Numbered from the stretch's first letter, positions 17,601 to 25,471 are shown. The stretch: DNA of 64,000 nt from Vibrio coralliilyticus ATCC BAA-450 (GCF_000176135.1 NZ_ACZN01000020.1:62001-126000), one strand, 5' to 3'. Translations and numbers: made by a program. The notes: generated from the sequence alone by a model not told the origin.

Positions 17601-18916
17601 ACACCATTAGTATTAGGAGAGTAGCTTTTGAGCCGGTTCTTTGTATCCAAATAATAGTCATAACTAACCCGGTCACTGCTATTGTCTGAATGACCGGCAC
17701 GACGTGCACATTCTGAACCCTTTATATTGTATTCATAGGATCTCGCCACCAAATTAGGAGAATCTAGGCTACCGGAAAGCGCATAACCACCTACGTTGTT
17801 AATCGTCTCACCTTTCAAGCCTTTAGCAACACCTTGGTTTAAGTGACTTTTATAGCCTAAACATGCAGGATTTGGCGTTTTTTTAGACATCCCATAGGGT
17901 TCAAACATTCCATTTCGGTCGGTATCAAAGAAGCTCACTTCTTCAAAATTGAGACTGGTCGAGGTCCTACTAAGAACGTTATGGCTATTATTCCAAGAGA
18001 AATTGATTTCTGTACTGCACTGGCCATTGCTGCAGTAATCCACCGTATTTAGTAGACTTCGGGCGGTGATCCCAGAGTAAGTATATTTAAGGTTATAGCT
18101 CCCTACAGGGGCGTTGCTGGCGTCAAAAGTCTTGATAGTTTTTAAGCGTACATTTCGTTTTAACTGGCTACCAAACAGATATTGCGCGATTTGATCCGTT
18201 CTCGCTTCATACTCAAAGCTGACCTTACCACCTACATAGCTGATATTGTCAATTCGATGCGTACCATTACTATTGTCTTCACGGTAGCTGAACTGTACGT
18301 GGTTGTTTTTGCTGGTATCAGTGATCTTATTCAGTGACCATTTATAAACGTGCGACTGACCAGGTAGCTCAGCTCGCGAATCAGACGTCGCACCATATTC
18401 ATACACCGAGCCATCCTTGTACCAGACTTTAAAGCTGGCTGGCCCATTACCCGCACGGCCAAATGAAACGATCTTCGAGTAGCCGTTTGTTTCCACTCGA
18501 TACTCGGTCAGGTTTTCTCCATCGCGGCCAGAGACTGCAATCAAGCGCTGACCATCAAGACAAAAACGGTCATCCGCATTAAATCGAACCCCTCCCCAAC
18601 GGCCATCTTTATTGAGGTTTTTACCGCAACGAGAAATAGAAGAGAGCCCGCCTAAGCTCCATCCCATACCAAGCATGCCGTTAGGAGAGTCACTACGATA
18701 TTCCAAACTCACAGAAGGTTGTAATCCTGCACGCCCCGGAGATACCGCTATAGGCAGCGAGTATGTCGCCTGACCGCCTGACGCAGAAAAATCACCAGAT
18801 AGCTCAATGCTTTTTCCTTCTTCTGAGGTTAGCGAGAGAGCTGGGTGCGAAAAGGCTGCCGCCAGTAGTGAAACAACATACACCGCATAGGTATGAGTGA
18901 AACGATTCGATTTCAT
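11690..18916 (-). CDS. giant secreted SpvB/TcdB-type RHS-repeat protein, probable polymorphic toxin
   Basis: 2408 residues from the ATG at 18916; a GTG at 18925 would add three. Order seen: signal peptide (AAFSHPALS), SpvB-like domain (SGGQATYSLPIAVSPGRAGLQPSVSLEY), FG-GAP/VCBS-type calcium loops (DLNGDGKE, DIDNDGKDD, DVNSDGYKD, DYNADGYPE, DYNSDGIVD) at about 430-640, many YD-type RHS repeats from about 1100 to 2000, the RHS core GRFLSADPYIQEPYRTNSFN, and DPKGYW at about 2143. The last 268 residues form a variable tip with a glycine-rich hydrophobic stretch (GFQVVGGVGQVVLGG) that recalls DUF4225-type RHS tips. RHS/TcB-C shells encapsulate and release the C-terminal toxin. Here a Sec signal implies export to the periplasm or surface, not T6SS loading. 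Target unknown. Confidence 0.9.
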   Translation of the reverse strand: MKSNRFTHTYAVYVVSLLAAAFSHPALSLTSEEGKSIELSGDFSASGGQATYSLPIAVSPGRAGLQPSVSLEYRSDSPNGMLGMGWSLGGLSSISRCGKNLNKDGRWGGVRFNADDRFCLDGQRLIAVSGRDGENLTEYRVETNGYSKIVSFGRAGNGPASFKVWYKDGSVYEYGATSDSRAELPGQSHVYKWSLNKITDTSKNNHVQFSYREDNSNGTHRIDNISYVGGKVSFEYEARTDQIAQYLFGSQLKRNVRLKTIKTFDASNAPVGSYNLKYTYSGITARSLLNTVDYCSNGQCSTEINFSWNNSHNVLSRTSTSLNFEEVSFFDTDRNGMFEPYGMSKKTPNPACLGYKSHLNQGVAKGLKGETINNVGGYALSGSLDSPNLVARSYEYNIKGSECARRAGHSDNSSDRVSYDYYLDTKNRLKSYSPNTNGVMATYQSEHSAADLNGDGKETLFLSPKGTSYPISGIADIDNDGKDDYYVKYTSDLVFYLSSRSYKEYVFRSETPQWRPDLAFLADVNSDGYKDLIAAGGNQGTIRVYLFNGHSFVHRFTSGRLHGDDLKKIKVIDYNADGYPEVYVNGRFYKNNFGNINFSQTIGSNVSKIEQLVDYNSDGIVDFVRNDNDKLYLLTSSAYPTDKISKIEEFAIEYRVSYKLATDTSVHKQKRYYSFPYVNSTPTAYLVSSVVKQPKGYASTSYSYQYEGAKSHYLGGGFLGFEKITETENAEVTTRTETIFEQLDVVKAGEPKLVSVFKNNKKVSETSYSYQKLTNQGYGAKYYQLYANKVVKKKYGLSSSAVERQEVITRSMDRFGNLINEKSELSSELEGAGNFTSNTQYQYVSTGVNQNHYIYDITSVSNVNNLDTLLRTYKAGMGRYCGENGEVFFKPNDYIVLIHSDVDIPLVLERYDSYFKYQSSSYSVDLDGLTVYKGQLASSSASEFNNSNAKSCGSYSYNDYDGDGNMEFTTSSMTRVQTVGQTGENYWKIGAVASSISTIVDNTTNLKRTIANQYDYSSNGFLISDKTTSSDYESSGDIALAGKSITTQYSYDDWGNVVSQSVEGADLAKRTTTTQFDAQGLFSTASTNAVGHRTSTQFDAQGRLKQSVSPLKGRTTGYTYDVFSRVMTETLPGTGNINHTSYGLGSQCKDGTSQTVSCVTTSPATGGKVVTHFDYAGREIRKLHTGFSGQLVVVDTRWDRNGRKVSVTRPQFLSKKSPAPIVTFSYDELNRELTKSEPASNGGVASFTTRYQGYLTSVTDARGFEHSTLTNIMGHILRKNEPDSAYQTYQYYPDGKLRSSTDSAGNTTQIRYDNLGHRNSLDDSDMGQWSYNYNAAGELVYKRDAKGTVTTIEYDSLGRKVKQTEGSNVSTWRYDERGALGTLSGFAGNGSETDYYYNTAGLTEEVAVQVGDEKFSTHYFYDKFERVAREVRPNGIDTTLAGAAKLLSSTNSNDRLAVEYVYNPYGYVAGVRSPRNYADEVFTSASFREGIRELLNDAIAQANVYLTKAERYATQESFFTTKAAEYNSKTVNVHNLDASSQALLGDGYRYKQWCNDQGECYLRPATWVLLHDDVSIPLDITLEGAIYRLTTTLANSQPGVRNYNATIHTVPASEFNAQNLSASHDFLLTDYDSNGQKDLMSNNDIYIAQADSETRDELLFAADDLSEAATVATTRYKFYTDLASQLINLSEKVAELSGLNCEYANQLGGNQLEASSRNHCENTQQSSQADHLNMILTQSEMEESLDNPAYLYYWQRRETDAYDHTLSETLGNGLVNTYSHDANTGRPNYITTHKANVLFDPRLSASTSQGRNIRFIQYRYDNHNNVTYRYDEQLGITDTWTYDGLDRVTSNAISLANKTQHGVNNPDLAGPFNYRYDKLGNLIHKSDIGDYHYSGQQAGPHAVTKANGLNYQYDNNGNMLRAWADGNSANERELEWTEFNKPNKITRNGKTVEFFYDANHNRYLKKNSDGIETFYFGKSYERVKDTNTGIVQHKHFVYADGKLIALNTQTKGAEDDLQDKQVRYLHYDALNSVDMITDGYGLVVERRSYDTWGKQRKVAWSDKGPLDVVQSAITNRGYTGHEEITEVGLVHMNGRVYDQELGRFLSADPYIQEPYRTNSFNRYSYVMNNPLKYTDPKGYWFQDENGNGLTGTCNTDSTTTNGITGSEGDWGTDDNGNFYVREDIAEDGIGYTMEYAKRWWEGLWGGPGNTKYDQLKMSARNAVNQCSRGRCGTMQYNAINSFKEISYERYARNFGKGFVSSVFAGFQVVGGVGQVVLGGLTVQYAIGVPLSMHGVANIQEGVTTWGSMLGVAQQQNYMKEIYGTLGAGPLYNEIDLALSVGGFGFAKYTSATLRLPAEYPTGSLGSPVLTKDTVSAYGQYAGTMGLVDISNIVKGGMEFDIEEDENLK
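14000..14330 (-). repeat. RHS internal module, copy B
   Basis: Codes for a block beginning NVHNLD and containing CNDQGECYLRPATWVLLHDD, VSIPLD and closing DYDSNGQKD. The same order of landmarks occurs in copy A at about 16017-16350. Such a module is not part of the standard YD repeat. The closing acidic loop resembles a calcium-binding DxDxDG site. Confidence 0.6.
16017..16350 (-). repeat. RHS internal module, copy A
   Basis: Codes for a block beginning NVNNLD and containing YCGENGEVFFKPNDYIVLIH, DVDIPLV and closing DYDGDGNMEF. It shares the NVxNLD, Cys-x3-GE, P-x4-VLxHxDVxIPL and DYDxxG landmarks with copy B. The two are separated by about 1.7 kb of RHS repeats. Confidence 0.6.
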
Positions 18917-18986
18917 ATAAGCCACTGCTGTTTATATTCTTAATTGGATTACGCTTGTTACTCTGAAAGTTCAGGTCGCGAATTGA

Positions 18987-19352
18987 TTATTGACTGATGG
19001 ATTGCAGCCTTTTTAGCCTCAGTTGCAGATTCTCAAGCTCTGCGGGAGGCTGATATTGTTCTTGGATATTGCTTTGTGAAAATTCCGCTAGGTCTCCACG
19101 AAGGAGTGGGAGTTCCGCTTTCTCCACTTCAACTAAACCATGGGCAATGGTTTGCTGAAGCTGAATCACCGGTGAAGGGAAATTCGCATCTTCACTCAGT
19201 TTTATTTGGGGTAACGATTCGCGGCTGTCATCCAAAGTCGTCATCTCATCGGTGATTGGCTGAGCTATCTGCCTTGAAAACGTTGCGTATAAAGCGCCAG
19301 CAATGGAAATGAGTAAAGCCACTGCGAAGACATAGTATTTTTTAGTCATCAT
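18987..19352 (-). CDS. membrane-anchored small protein upstream of the RHS gene
   Basis: 121 residues (or 120 from the second ATG). One N-terminal membrane segment at about 6-24 is followed by an acidic, probably helical periplasmic tail rich in Glu, Leu and Gln, ending LENLQLRLKRLQSIS, a possible short coiled coil. It lies 70 bp upstream of the RHS gene on the same strand and is likely its operon partner, perhaps an export or assembly helper. No family recognised, and there is no strong ribosome binding site. Confidence 0.7.
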   Translation of the reverse strand: MMTKKYYVFAVALLISIAGALYATFSRQIAQPITDEMTTLDDSRESLPQIKLSEDANFPSPVIQLQQTIAHGLVEVEKAELPLLRGDLAEFSQSNIQEQYQPPAELENLQLRLKRLQSISQ

Positions 19353-19772
19353 TGATTAAATTTCAGTCTTTAACGCGGTAACTGGATACGCTACCGCCCT
19401 TCGCAATTAAACGAATCATATGAGAAATTTATAAAAGAGCACAGATACTAATCAATACTTATATAAGCTCAACTTATTAATTCATAGATATGATATAAAT
19501 CACAATGCAATCGAATAAATAGCACTTTGGTTTCAGTTAGTTAAATTAGTAAAAATGAATATAAGACAGGAGATAGTTGGGCTAGGTAAAAACTCAAAGC
19601 GCAATAGAAGCTTTGTTTTTATCAAACAGATGCTTTCAGTTGGAAGTCGATGTATCTAAGTTCACACTTATTTTAGTTTTATAAAATTATCACTACACAT
19701 TGATATAACTTATAAATAAAATCCACTCTTCCTTAAGGTTTGTCCTTAATCTCATATCAACCGAGAACAATA
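19353..19772. other. divergent AT-rich intergenic region before the RHS operon
   Basis: 420 bp between the leftward RHS operon and a rightward lipoprotein gene. It is strongly AT-rich with no credible ORF. Both promoters should lie here. The one site I can name is the CRP-like element at 19489-19504. Confidence 0.5.
19489..19504. promoter_or_regulatory. candidate CRP binding site
   Basis: TATGATATAAATCACA fits TGTGA-N6-TCACA with one mismatch. It lies about 140 bp upstream of the leftward RHS operon start and 270 bp upstream of the rightward lipoprotein gene. Confidence 0.4.
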
Positions 19773-20150
19773 ATGAAACTAAAACACATCGCAGTGGCGT
19801 GCCTTTCAGCGTTGGCTTTGAGCGCTTGTAAAACGAAAAGCCTAGAAGAACTTCAGCCAACCGCTGATCAAGAAACAATTAATACAGCAAAAGAATATCT
19901 TAGTGATATCAAAGACTTAAGAGTCACAGATCACGGTGTAATCTACTACTCGGCGAGCTTACCAGGTAACTCTCGCTGGGCGACTGCCCACATTATCGAG
20001 TTAAGCTACCGATACTCTTGTGAAGAATTACGTTGGTACGTCGAACGTGGAATGATTGTAAGAATGCAATTCCGCGGCAATAGCGGTACTACTCGTGATT
20101 ATGATCTAGCACGTTGCGAGACCGAAGTTCCAACGGACCTATACGAATAA
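19773..20150 (+). CDS. small lipoprotein of unknown function
   Basis: 125 residues from MKLKHIAVACLSALALSAC, with a good lipobox (ALSAC). The upstream in-frame extension to 19740 is rejected because the lipoprotein signal must be N-terminal. The mature part has two further Cys (SCEELRW and ARCETEV) that may form a disulfide, and an Arg-rich stretch GMIVRMQFRGNSGTTR. Not recognised. It faces xds across a shared terminator. Confidence 0.82.
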   Translation: MKLKHIAVACLSALALSACKTKSLEELQPTADQETINTAKEYLSDIKDLRVTDHGVIYYSASLPGNSRWATAHIIELSYRYSCEELRWYVERGMIVRMQFRGNSGTTRDYDLARCETEVPTDLYE

Positions 20151-20151
20151 A

Positions 20152-20180
20152 AAAACCGCCACTGAATGTGGCGGTTTTTA
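20152..20180. terminator. bidirectional terminator between the lipoprotein gene and xds
   Basis: The 11-bp stem AAAACCGCCAC / GTGGCGGTTTT with a TGAAT loop is flanked by A-rich and T-rich tails, so it can serve both converging genes. Confidence 0.9.
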
Positions 20181-20203
20181 CTTGGTCTCTATAAAAGAGT
20201 GGC

Positions 20204-22801
20204 TTACTTACGACGACGCCATAGCGCTAAGCCAAACAATGACATTAGAGCACCAAAACCGAACGAACCTGCCATGTTCAGTTCTAGAACTGCTGGATCG
20301 TGGTCAGAAGAGCGGAAATGATCGTTGTACTTCGGTAAGTCACCTTTATACTCATCGTTGTAATCAAATAGTGTCGATTCGCCGCCATTGATATGCCAAT
20401 CTGTCGCATCCACAAAGTGCTTCTTCAGGCTTGGGCTGATTAGTAGGTGGTCTAGCGCGCCCACTTCATCATTGTACGAGTAGCTCCAGCTATTAGGGTG
20501 CTTCATCGCAACAGCATTAATGTAGTTATACCCTTCCGTAATAACCGCACCATGGTCACCAAACTGCTCTGTGTCACCAATGAAGGTATTGCGTGCCGCT
20601 TTGATCTGCTTACCGTATTTCTCTTCACTGTAATCCGTCAGAACCAGCATTGGATCTTCCATACCGTAAGAGTTCAAGTCACCAAGAATTACTTTATGAC
20701 CTTTGATCTCTTTCAGCGCATCGCCCAGTGCAACCGCCGCTGCAACACGGAAGTTTTCACAAGAGCCTTGTTGGTCAGCATCTACACCGCCCTGACCACC
20801 TTGGTCAACGGGTGCTGCGTCTTCCCAACATTTAGAACCTTTCGATTTGAAGTGGTTGATGGCAACCGTGATCTTCTCATCTGTGCCTTTGATCTTGAAC
20901 GTTGGCGCCAGTGAGTTACGTTGGTAGTTCTTACCATCTTCGATCACTTTACCGTCGTCATCTAGCACTTCAGGCGCTTGCTGACTTGGCATCTCGATAA
21001 CGCGTACTTCTTTCAGCTTCGCCACTTTAGAGCGGTAGATAACGCCTGTAGTGATAACGTCAGTACCAATTGAGTCGTTCTCATCCGTCACTTTATCGCC
21101 ATTGCTGTCAACGGCAACGAAGTCGTAACGGTCTTTCTTCTTATCGATACGCTGGTTTAGCTGCTCAACAAGCTGACGAATAGCACCACTGTCACCAAAG
21201 CCATTGTTTTCGATTTCCATCAAACCAATGATATCAGCGTCAAGGCGTAGAATTGCGTTAACAATTTTCGCCTGCTGAACTTCAAACTCTTCAAAGCTGT
21301 TGGCACCACGGTTGTCGCCGTGCTGGTTAGCGTCACCACCAAACGGAGAGTTGAAGTAGTTAAGTACGTTGAATGTCGCGATACGAAGATCGCCTTCTTC
21401 CATATCGATGCCTTCAGTACGAGGATCGTTACGTACGAAGTTTTCGTTCGTTAAGGTGTTAGTCGCAATCAGACGGTAGTCACCGTAGCTGTAGCTTAGG
21501 ACACCTTCTAGGCCAACGATGGTATCGTCGATGCGGATGTAGTCTTCTGTGGAACCATTCTGGTCAGCGTCCGTACGGCCAAAGTCTGGGTAGTAAGGAA
21601 CCGTGCCGTTAGCTGCTTTTGCATCAGACTCAACGAATAGGCGACGCTCTGCGTTTTCTGTGCTCTGCTGTTTCGCTTCGTCAGAACCTGCTGCAAAGTT
21701 CTGGTTAGGGTGCATATTGATGCGGCCTTGAGCAACAACCATGTTGTTACGACGCGATGCGTAATCGTAACCAAAGGTGCGAGTCACACGCATATCCAGC
21801 GCTTCAGTGGTCTTAACCAGCATGCCTTCGTAACGCTCTAGCGTCTGGTCGAAGTTAGCGTCATCCGCCATCACTTCAATCGCTGTCGCTGCTGGAGCAG
21901 ATTGCTCACCTTGCTTAACCCAGTTGTTGTTTTCTGCTTTTAGTTGCGTCAGGTTGTAGTTCTCTTGAACTTTACCTTTCACACAAACCACATCGCCAGG
22001 CTGGAGATCAGAGCTTGACTGGTTAGTATGGACGAACAAACCTTCCGATGTTTTCGGGTTGTAGTCATCTTCCAGTGCTTGTAGATAGAAGCCCTTTGTT
22101 AGACCTGTGGTCACTGCACTAACCACACCTTTGACGAAGAAGTCTTCATCTGTGATGTATGGATAGCCATTGATGAATGGAGACGTATCACCTTCACCTT
22201 GAATTTCTTGAATCGATGTAAAGACAGGTTCAGCACCATCTTGAGTACAAGCGAACGGCTCTGGTGTCTCACCGCCATCCAGTACACCTAGACCTTCGAT
22301 GCTGTCTTTTGCCAGCGATGACCATTGAGAAGCGTCATAAGTAGAAGAAGGCGTCATCGCATCAACATTACGTACCAGAGTGACATCTTTTGCGAAATCT
22401 GAGCCGCCCATGTTACCCAATACGTCATGTACGTTGCCGTCTTTAAGTAGCGCAACCGGATCATTACCGTTAAATCCGATTACTGAACCATTTAGGATGT
22501 CGCTTACTGCTTTAATTTCATCACTTGAACTTGTGTGTGCAACAACCAGAACGCTTTGCGCTTCCAGTACACGGCCATCTAAAGCCAGTTTGCTGCCCCA
22601 CTCACCGCCGCCGTTGGTCGATTTCGCTAGCTCATAGCCATCCAGCGTCACTGCTGAATCGCCAGTGTTGGCAATCTCAATAGCTTTATTGTTACTGCTA
22701 CCTTCAACGTACTGAGAAATTACGATATCCGCCATGGCTGGAGCGGAGAGAGCACTTGCGACCACTGCTGCAAGTAAGGTTGGGGTTAGTTTTTGTTTCA
22801 T
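20204..22801 (-). CDS. xds: extracellular nuclease, ExeM/NucH/Xds family
   Basis: 865 residues from the ATG at 22801 (AAGGTGG upstream; a GTG three codons earlier lies inside that site). Signal peptide ending APAMA. A lamin-tail-like domain at about 28-150 (VISQYVEGSSNNKAIEIAN) and an OB-like segment come next. The endonuclease/exonuclease/phosphatase domain spans about 475-840 (ATFNVLNYF, LMEIENNG, INHFKSKG, LGDLNSYG, SSDHDPA). A GlyGly-CTERM tail (GSFGFGALMSLFGLALWRRR) suits rhombosortase processing and type II export. Xds in V. cholerae degrades extracellular DNA for phosphate use, biofilm dispersal and escape from neutrophil traps. Confidence 0.93.
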   Translation of the reverse strand: MKQKLTPTLLAAVVASALSAPAMADIVISQYVEGSSNNKAIEIANTGDSAVTLDGYELAKSTNGGGEWGSKLALDGRVLEAQSVLVVAHTSSSDEIKAVSDILNGSVIGFNGNDPVALLKDGNVHDVLGNMGGSDFAKDVTLVRNVDAMTPSSTYDASQWSSLAKDSIEGLGVLDGGETPEPFACTQDGAEPVFTSIQEIQGEGDTSPFINGYPYITDEDFFVKGVVSAVTTGLTKGFYLQALEDDYNPKTSEGLFVHTNQSSSDLQPGDVVCVKGKVQENYNLTQLKAENNNWVKQGEQSAPAATAIEVMADDANFDQTLERYEGMLVKTTEALDMRVTRTFGYDYASRRNNMVVAQGRINMHPNQNFAAGSDEAKQQSTENAERRLFVESDAKAANGTVPYYPDFGRTDADQNGSTEDYIRIDDTIVGLEGVLSYSYGDYRLIATNTLTNENFVRNDPRTEGIDMEEGDLRIATFNVLNYFNSPFGGDANQHGDNRGANSFEEFEVQQAKIVNAILRLDADIIGLMEIENNGFGDSGAIRQLVEQLNQRIDKKKDRYDFVAVDSNGDKVTDENDSIGTDVITTGVIYRSKVAKLKEVRVIEMPSQQAPEVLDDDGKVIEDGKNYQRNSLAPTFKIKGTDEKITVAINHFKSKGSKCWEDAAPVDQGGQGGVDADQQGSCENFRVAAAVALGDALKEIKGHKVILGDLNSYGMEDPMLVLTDYSEEKYGKQIKAARNTFIGDTEQFGDHGAVITEGYNYINAVAMKHPNSWSYSYNDEVGALDHLLISPSLKKHFVDATDWHINGGESTLFDYNDEYKGDLPKYNDHFRSSDHDPAVLELNMAGSFGFGALMSLFGLALWRRRK

Positions 22802-23149
22802 TCTGTCCACCTTGCATCGCTTTCCGTGTTGTATAGGGTTGAGAAAGCGTGTTCCAAATCACCTTTTCTATTGAGAAAAGACTTATAAAGCACGACAAGT
22901 GTTTATCTTTTTCATGAAACTAAAAACAACATTCAGTGACAGTGAGATTTCGATCTCATAGATATGCTGAATATTTGAAGAGACTTCAAAGTTTAAACAT
23001 AAGGTGAAACGTTTGTTGCACAAATGAGAATAGATCGCTGATTTAGTTTAGCTTTTGCTTATAAATAGAATTAAAGCTCTAGAGGCAAATACAAATAAAG
23101 GCGCTGTGATTGCGCCTTTATTTATCAAGTGTTCGCGGGGTTTTGTCCG
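22802..23149. other. xds upstream region and fxsA 3' region
   Basis: 348 bp, mostly AT-rich, with no ORF I can support. It should carry the xds promoter. A terminator for fxsA lies at its right end. Confidence 0.5.
23097..23124 (-). terminator. fxsA terminator
   Basis: AAAGGCGC / GCGCCTTT stem with a seven-base loop. A short U/A-rich tail follows on the minus strand after the fxsA stop. Confidence 0.75.
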
Positions 23150-23662
23150 TTAATTAAGGCGATTATTATCGTCTCCATCCTTACGCTCATATTCCCCTTC
23201 AAACGTATTACCGTCTTTAGGTTGTTGATTAAACGGGTCTTGATCAAAAGGGCCTTGTTGGAAGTTTCCAGAACCGAAGCCGCCTTGAAAGCCACCACCG
23301 ACAGACTGCACCGTCATCTTACTCATAAGGTATTTTGCCATCGCAGCGCGTGGTGCCGGTAATAGCACCAACATGCCGAGCGCATCGGTCATAAAGCCCG
23401 GTGTCAGCAGTAGTACCCCTGAGACCGCTAGCATCACACCTTCAAGAATTTGCTGAGCAGGCAGCTCGCCTTGCTGCAAGCGGTTTTGCACTGACATCAA
23501 AGTCTGTAAACCTTGGCTGCGTACCAAAGACGCACCGACAAACGCGGTAATCAGTACCAGTGCGATCGTCGGCCACAATCCTAAGTAACCGCCGACCGAA
23601 ATAAACAGGCCTATTTCAATAATAGGAACGAAAATAAACATCAATAATAAGATAGGAAACAC
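23150..23662 (-). CDS. fxsA: FxsA-family membrane protein
   Basis: 170 residues. The start is taken as GTG at 23662 (product begins FPILLLMFIFVPIIEIGLF) because AAAGGAGGG stands just before it and FxsA proteins begin with this helix; a longer in-frame form reaches 23713. Membrane segments are followed by a GASLVRSQGLQTL motif, two more segments with VSGVLLLTPGFMTDALG, and a hydrophilic Gly/Gln/Asp-rich tail. In E. coli overproduced FxsA relieves F-plasmid exclusion of phage T7. Its normal role is unknown. Confidence 0.9.
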   Translation of the reverse strand: MFPILLLMFIFVPIIEIGLFISVGGYLGLWPTIALVLITAFVGASLVRSQGLQTLMSVQNRLQQGELPAQQILEGVMLAVSGVLLLTPGFMTDALGMLVLLPAPRAAMAKYLMSKMTVQSVGGGFQGGFGSGNFQQGPFDQDPFNQQPKDGNTFEGEYERKDGDDNNRLN

Positions 23663-23981
23663 ACGCCCTCCTTTGTTAGGCCCAGTGTAAGCCCAAAGCT
23701 GATTCAAGCTCAAATTAAAGCTGTAAAAAAGAGTGATAGAAATCTCAATAAACCACTACTACTTTGTGGTTATTAATACCCTGTTCATATCTTGCAAAAG
23801 TTTAACTAAACAAAAGCAAAAAAGGTGATCAAGCTACTATTTTTATCCGCTGGGTACAGTATCATGAGCCCCATAAGTCAGGACGGATTTTACAGCCAAA
23901 AATTCTGACGAAAGGATTCTTACACTGCAGAATGGCTAGCATTTTACTTTATCATCAGAATAATTATCTAAGGATCCTGTG
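23663..23981. other. divergent region between fxsA and aspA
   Basis: 319 bp holding promoters for both genes. It is AT-rich, and I find no convincing CRP, FNR or ARG site. AAGGA stands before the aspA start. Confidence 0.4.
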
Positions 23982-25433
23982 ATGGCTACCCTAACTGATA
24001 CTCCAAGCACTGCAGCTGCAGCCACTCGTATCGAAGAAGACCTACTTGGCGAACGCCACGTTCCTGCCGACGCTTACTACGGCATCCACACGCTACGCGC
24101 TATCGAAAACTTCAACATCTCAAATGTCACGATTTCAGACGTACCTGAATTTGTCCGTGGCATGGTTATGACCAAGAAAGCCGCGGCGTTAGCAAACAAA
24201 GAGTTAGGCGTTATTCCTAAAGATGTCGCGAAATACGTGGTTGAAGCGTGTGATTTGATCCTTGAAACAGGTAAGTGCATGGATCAGTTCCCTTCAGACG
24301 TCTTCCAAGGCGGTGCAGGCACATCAGTCAACATGAACACCAACGAAGTGATCGCCAACGTCGCACTTGAGCTGATGGGCAAGGAAAAAGGTCAGTACGA
24401 ATTCGTTAACCCAAATGACCACGTTAATAAGAGCCAGTCGACTAACTGTGCTTACCCAACGGGTTTCCGTATCGCCGTTTACAACAGTGTTCACACTCTG
24501 ATTGAAGCGATTGAGTACCTGAAAGGTGCATTTGAGCTTAAGAGCCAAGAGTTCAAAGACGTGCTTAAAATGGGTCGTACTCAGCTTCAAGACGCGGTAC
24601 CAATGACCGTAGGTCAAGAGTTCCACGCATGGGCGGTGACTCTGAATGAAGAAATCCGTGCCCTTGAGTACACTTCAAAGCTACTGCTTGAAATTAACTT
24701 AGGTGCCACTGCGATCGGTACCGGTTTGAACGCAGCTGAAGGCTATCAGAAACTGGCAGTGAAACACTTAGCTGACGTGACTGGCCTAGACGTAGTCCCA
24801 GCAGAAGATCTGATTGAGGCAACTTCAGACTGTGGTGCTTATGTAATGACACATGGCGCGTTGAAGCGATTGGCGGTCAAACTGTCTAAGATCTGTAATG
24901 ACCTGCGCCTGCTATCTTCTGGCCCACGTTCAGGTCTAAACGAACTTAACCTCCCAGAGCTGCAAGCAGGCTCTTCTATCATGCCAGCTAAAGTTAACCC
25001 TGTGGTACCAGAAGTGGTCAACCAAGTGTGTTTCAAAGTACTAGGTAATGACAACACCATCTCATTTGCCGCAGAAGGTGGTCAGCTACAGCTAAACGTG
25101 ATGGAGCCTGTCATCGCGCAAAGCATGTTCGAGTCCATTTCTCTACTATCTAACGCGTGTGTCAACCTGCGTGACAAATGTATTGATGGCATCACGGTCA
25201 ACAAAGAGATCTGTGAAGGCTACGTTTACAACTCAATCGGTATCGTGACTTACCTGAACCCATACATTGGCCACCACGAAGGTGACATCGTCGGTAAGAT
25301 CTGTGCGGAAACGGGTAAGAGCGTCCGTGAAGTAGTGCTAGAACGTGGCTTACTGACCGAAGAAGAGTTGGACGATATCTTGAACGTTGAAAACTTTATG
25401 CATCCTAAGTATAAAGCGAAACGCTACGAATAA
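23982..25433 (+). CDS. aspA: aspartate ammonia-lyase (aspartase)
   Basis: Converts L-aspartate to fumarate and ammonia, feeding fumarate respiration. The product is 483 residues from ATG 23982 (a GTG one codon earlier is closer to the AAGGA and less likely). Signature loop GSSIMPAKVNPVVPEVVNQV at about 325-344, and the substrate-binding DVFQGGAGTSVNMN and GRTQLQDAVP stretches, are intact. Paired with dcuA downstream, as in many enterics and vibrios: aspartate or fumarate in, succinate out. Confidence 0.97.
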   Translation: MATLTDTPSTAAAATRIEEDLLGERHVPADAYYGIHTLRAIENFNISNVTISDVPEFVRGMVMTKKAAALANKELGVIPKDVAKYVVEACDLILETGKCMDQFPSDVFQGGAGTSVNMNTNEVIANVALELMGKEKGQYEFVNPNDHVNKSQSTNCAYPTGFRIAVYNSVHTLIEAIEYLKGAFELKSQEFKDVLKMGRTQLQDAVPMTVGQEFHAWAVTLNEEIRALEYTSKLLLEINLGATAIGTGLNAAEGYQKLAVKHLADVTGLDVVPAEDLIEATSDCGAYVMTHGALKRLAVKLSKICNDLRLLSSGPRSGLNELNLPELQAGSSIMPAKVNPVVPEVVNQVCFKVLGNDNTISFAAEGGQLQLNVMEPVIAQSMFESISLLSNACVNLRDKCIDGITVNKEICEGYVYNSIGIVTYLNPYIGHHEGDIVGKICAETGKSVREVVLERGLLTEEELDDILNVENFMHPKYKAKRYE

Positions 25434-25448
25434 GATTGCTACCAAGGA

Positions 25449-25471
25449 GGGCCCAATAGGGCCCTTTTTTA
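25449..25471 (+). terminator. aspA terminator
   Basis: GGGCCC AATA GGGCCC followed by six T residues, 15 bases after the stop codon. dcuA therefore probably also has its own promoter. Confidence 0.9.
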
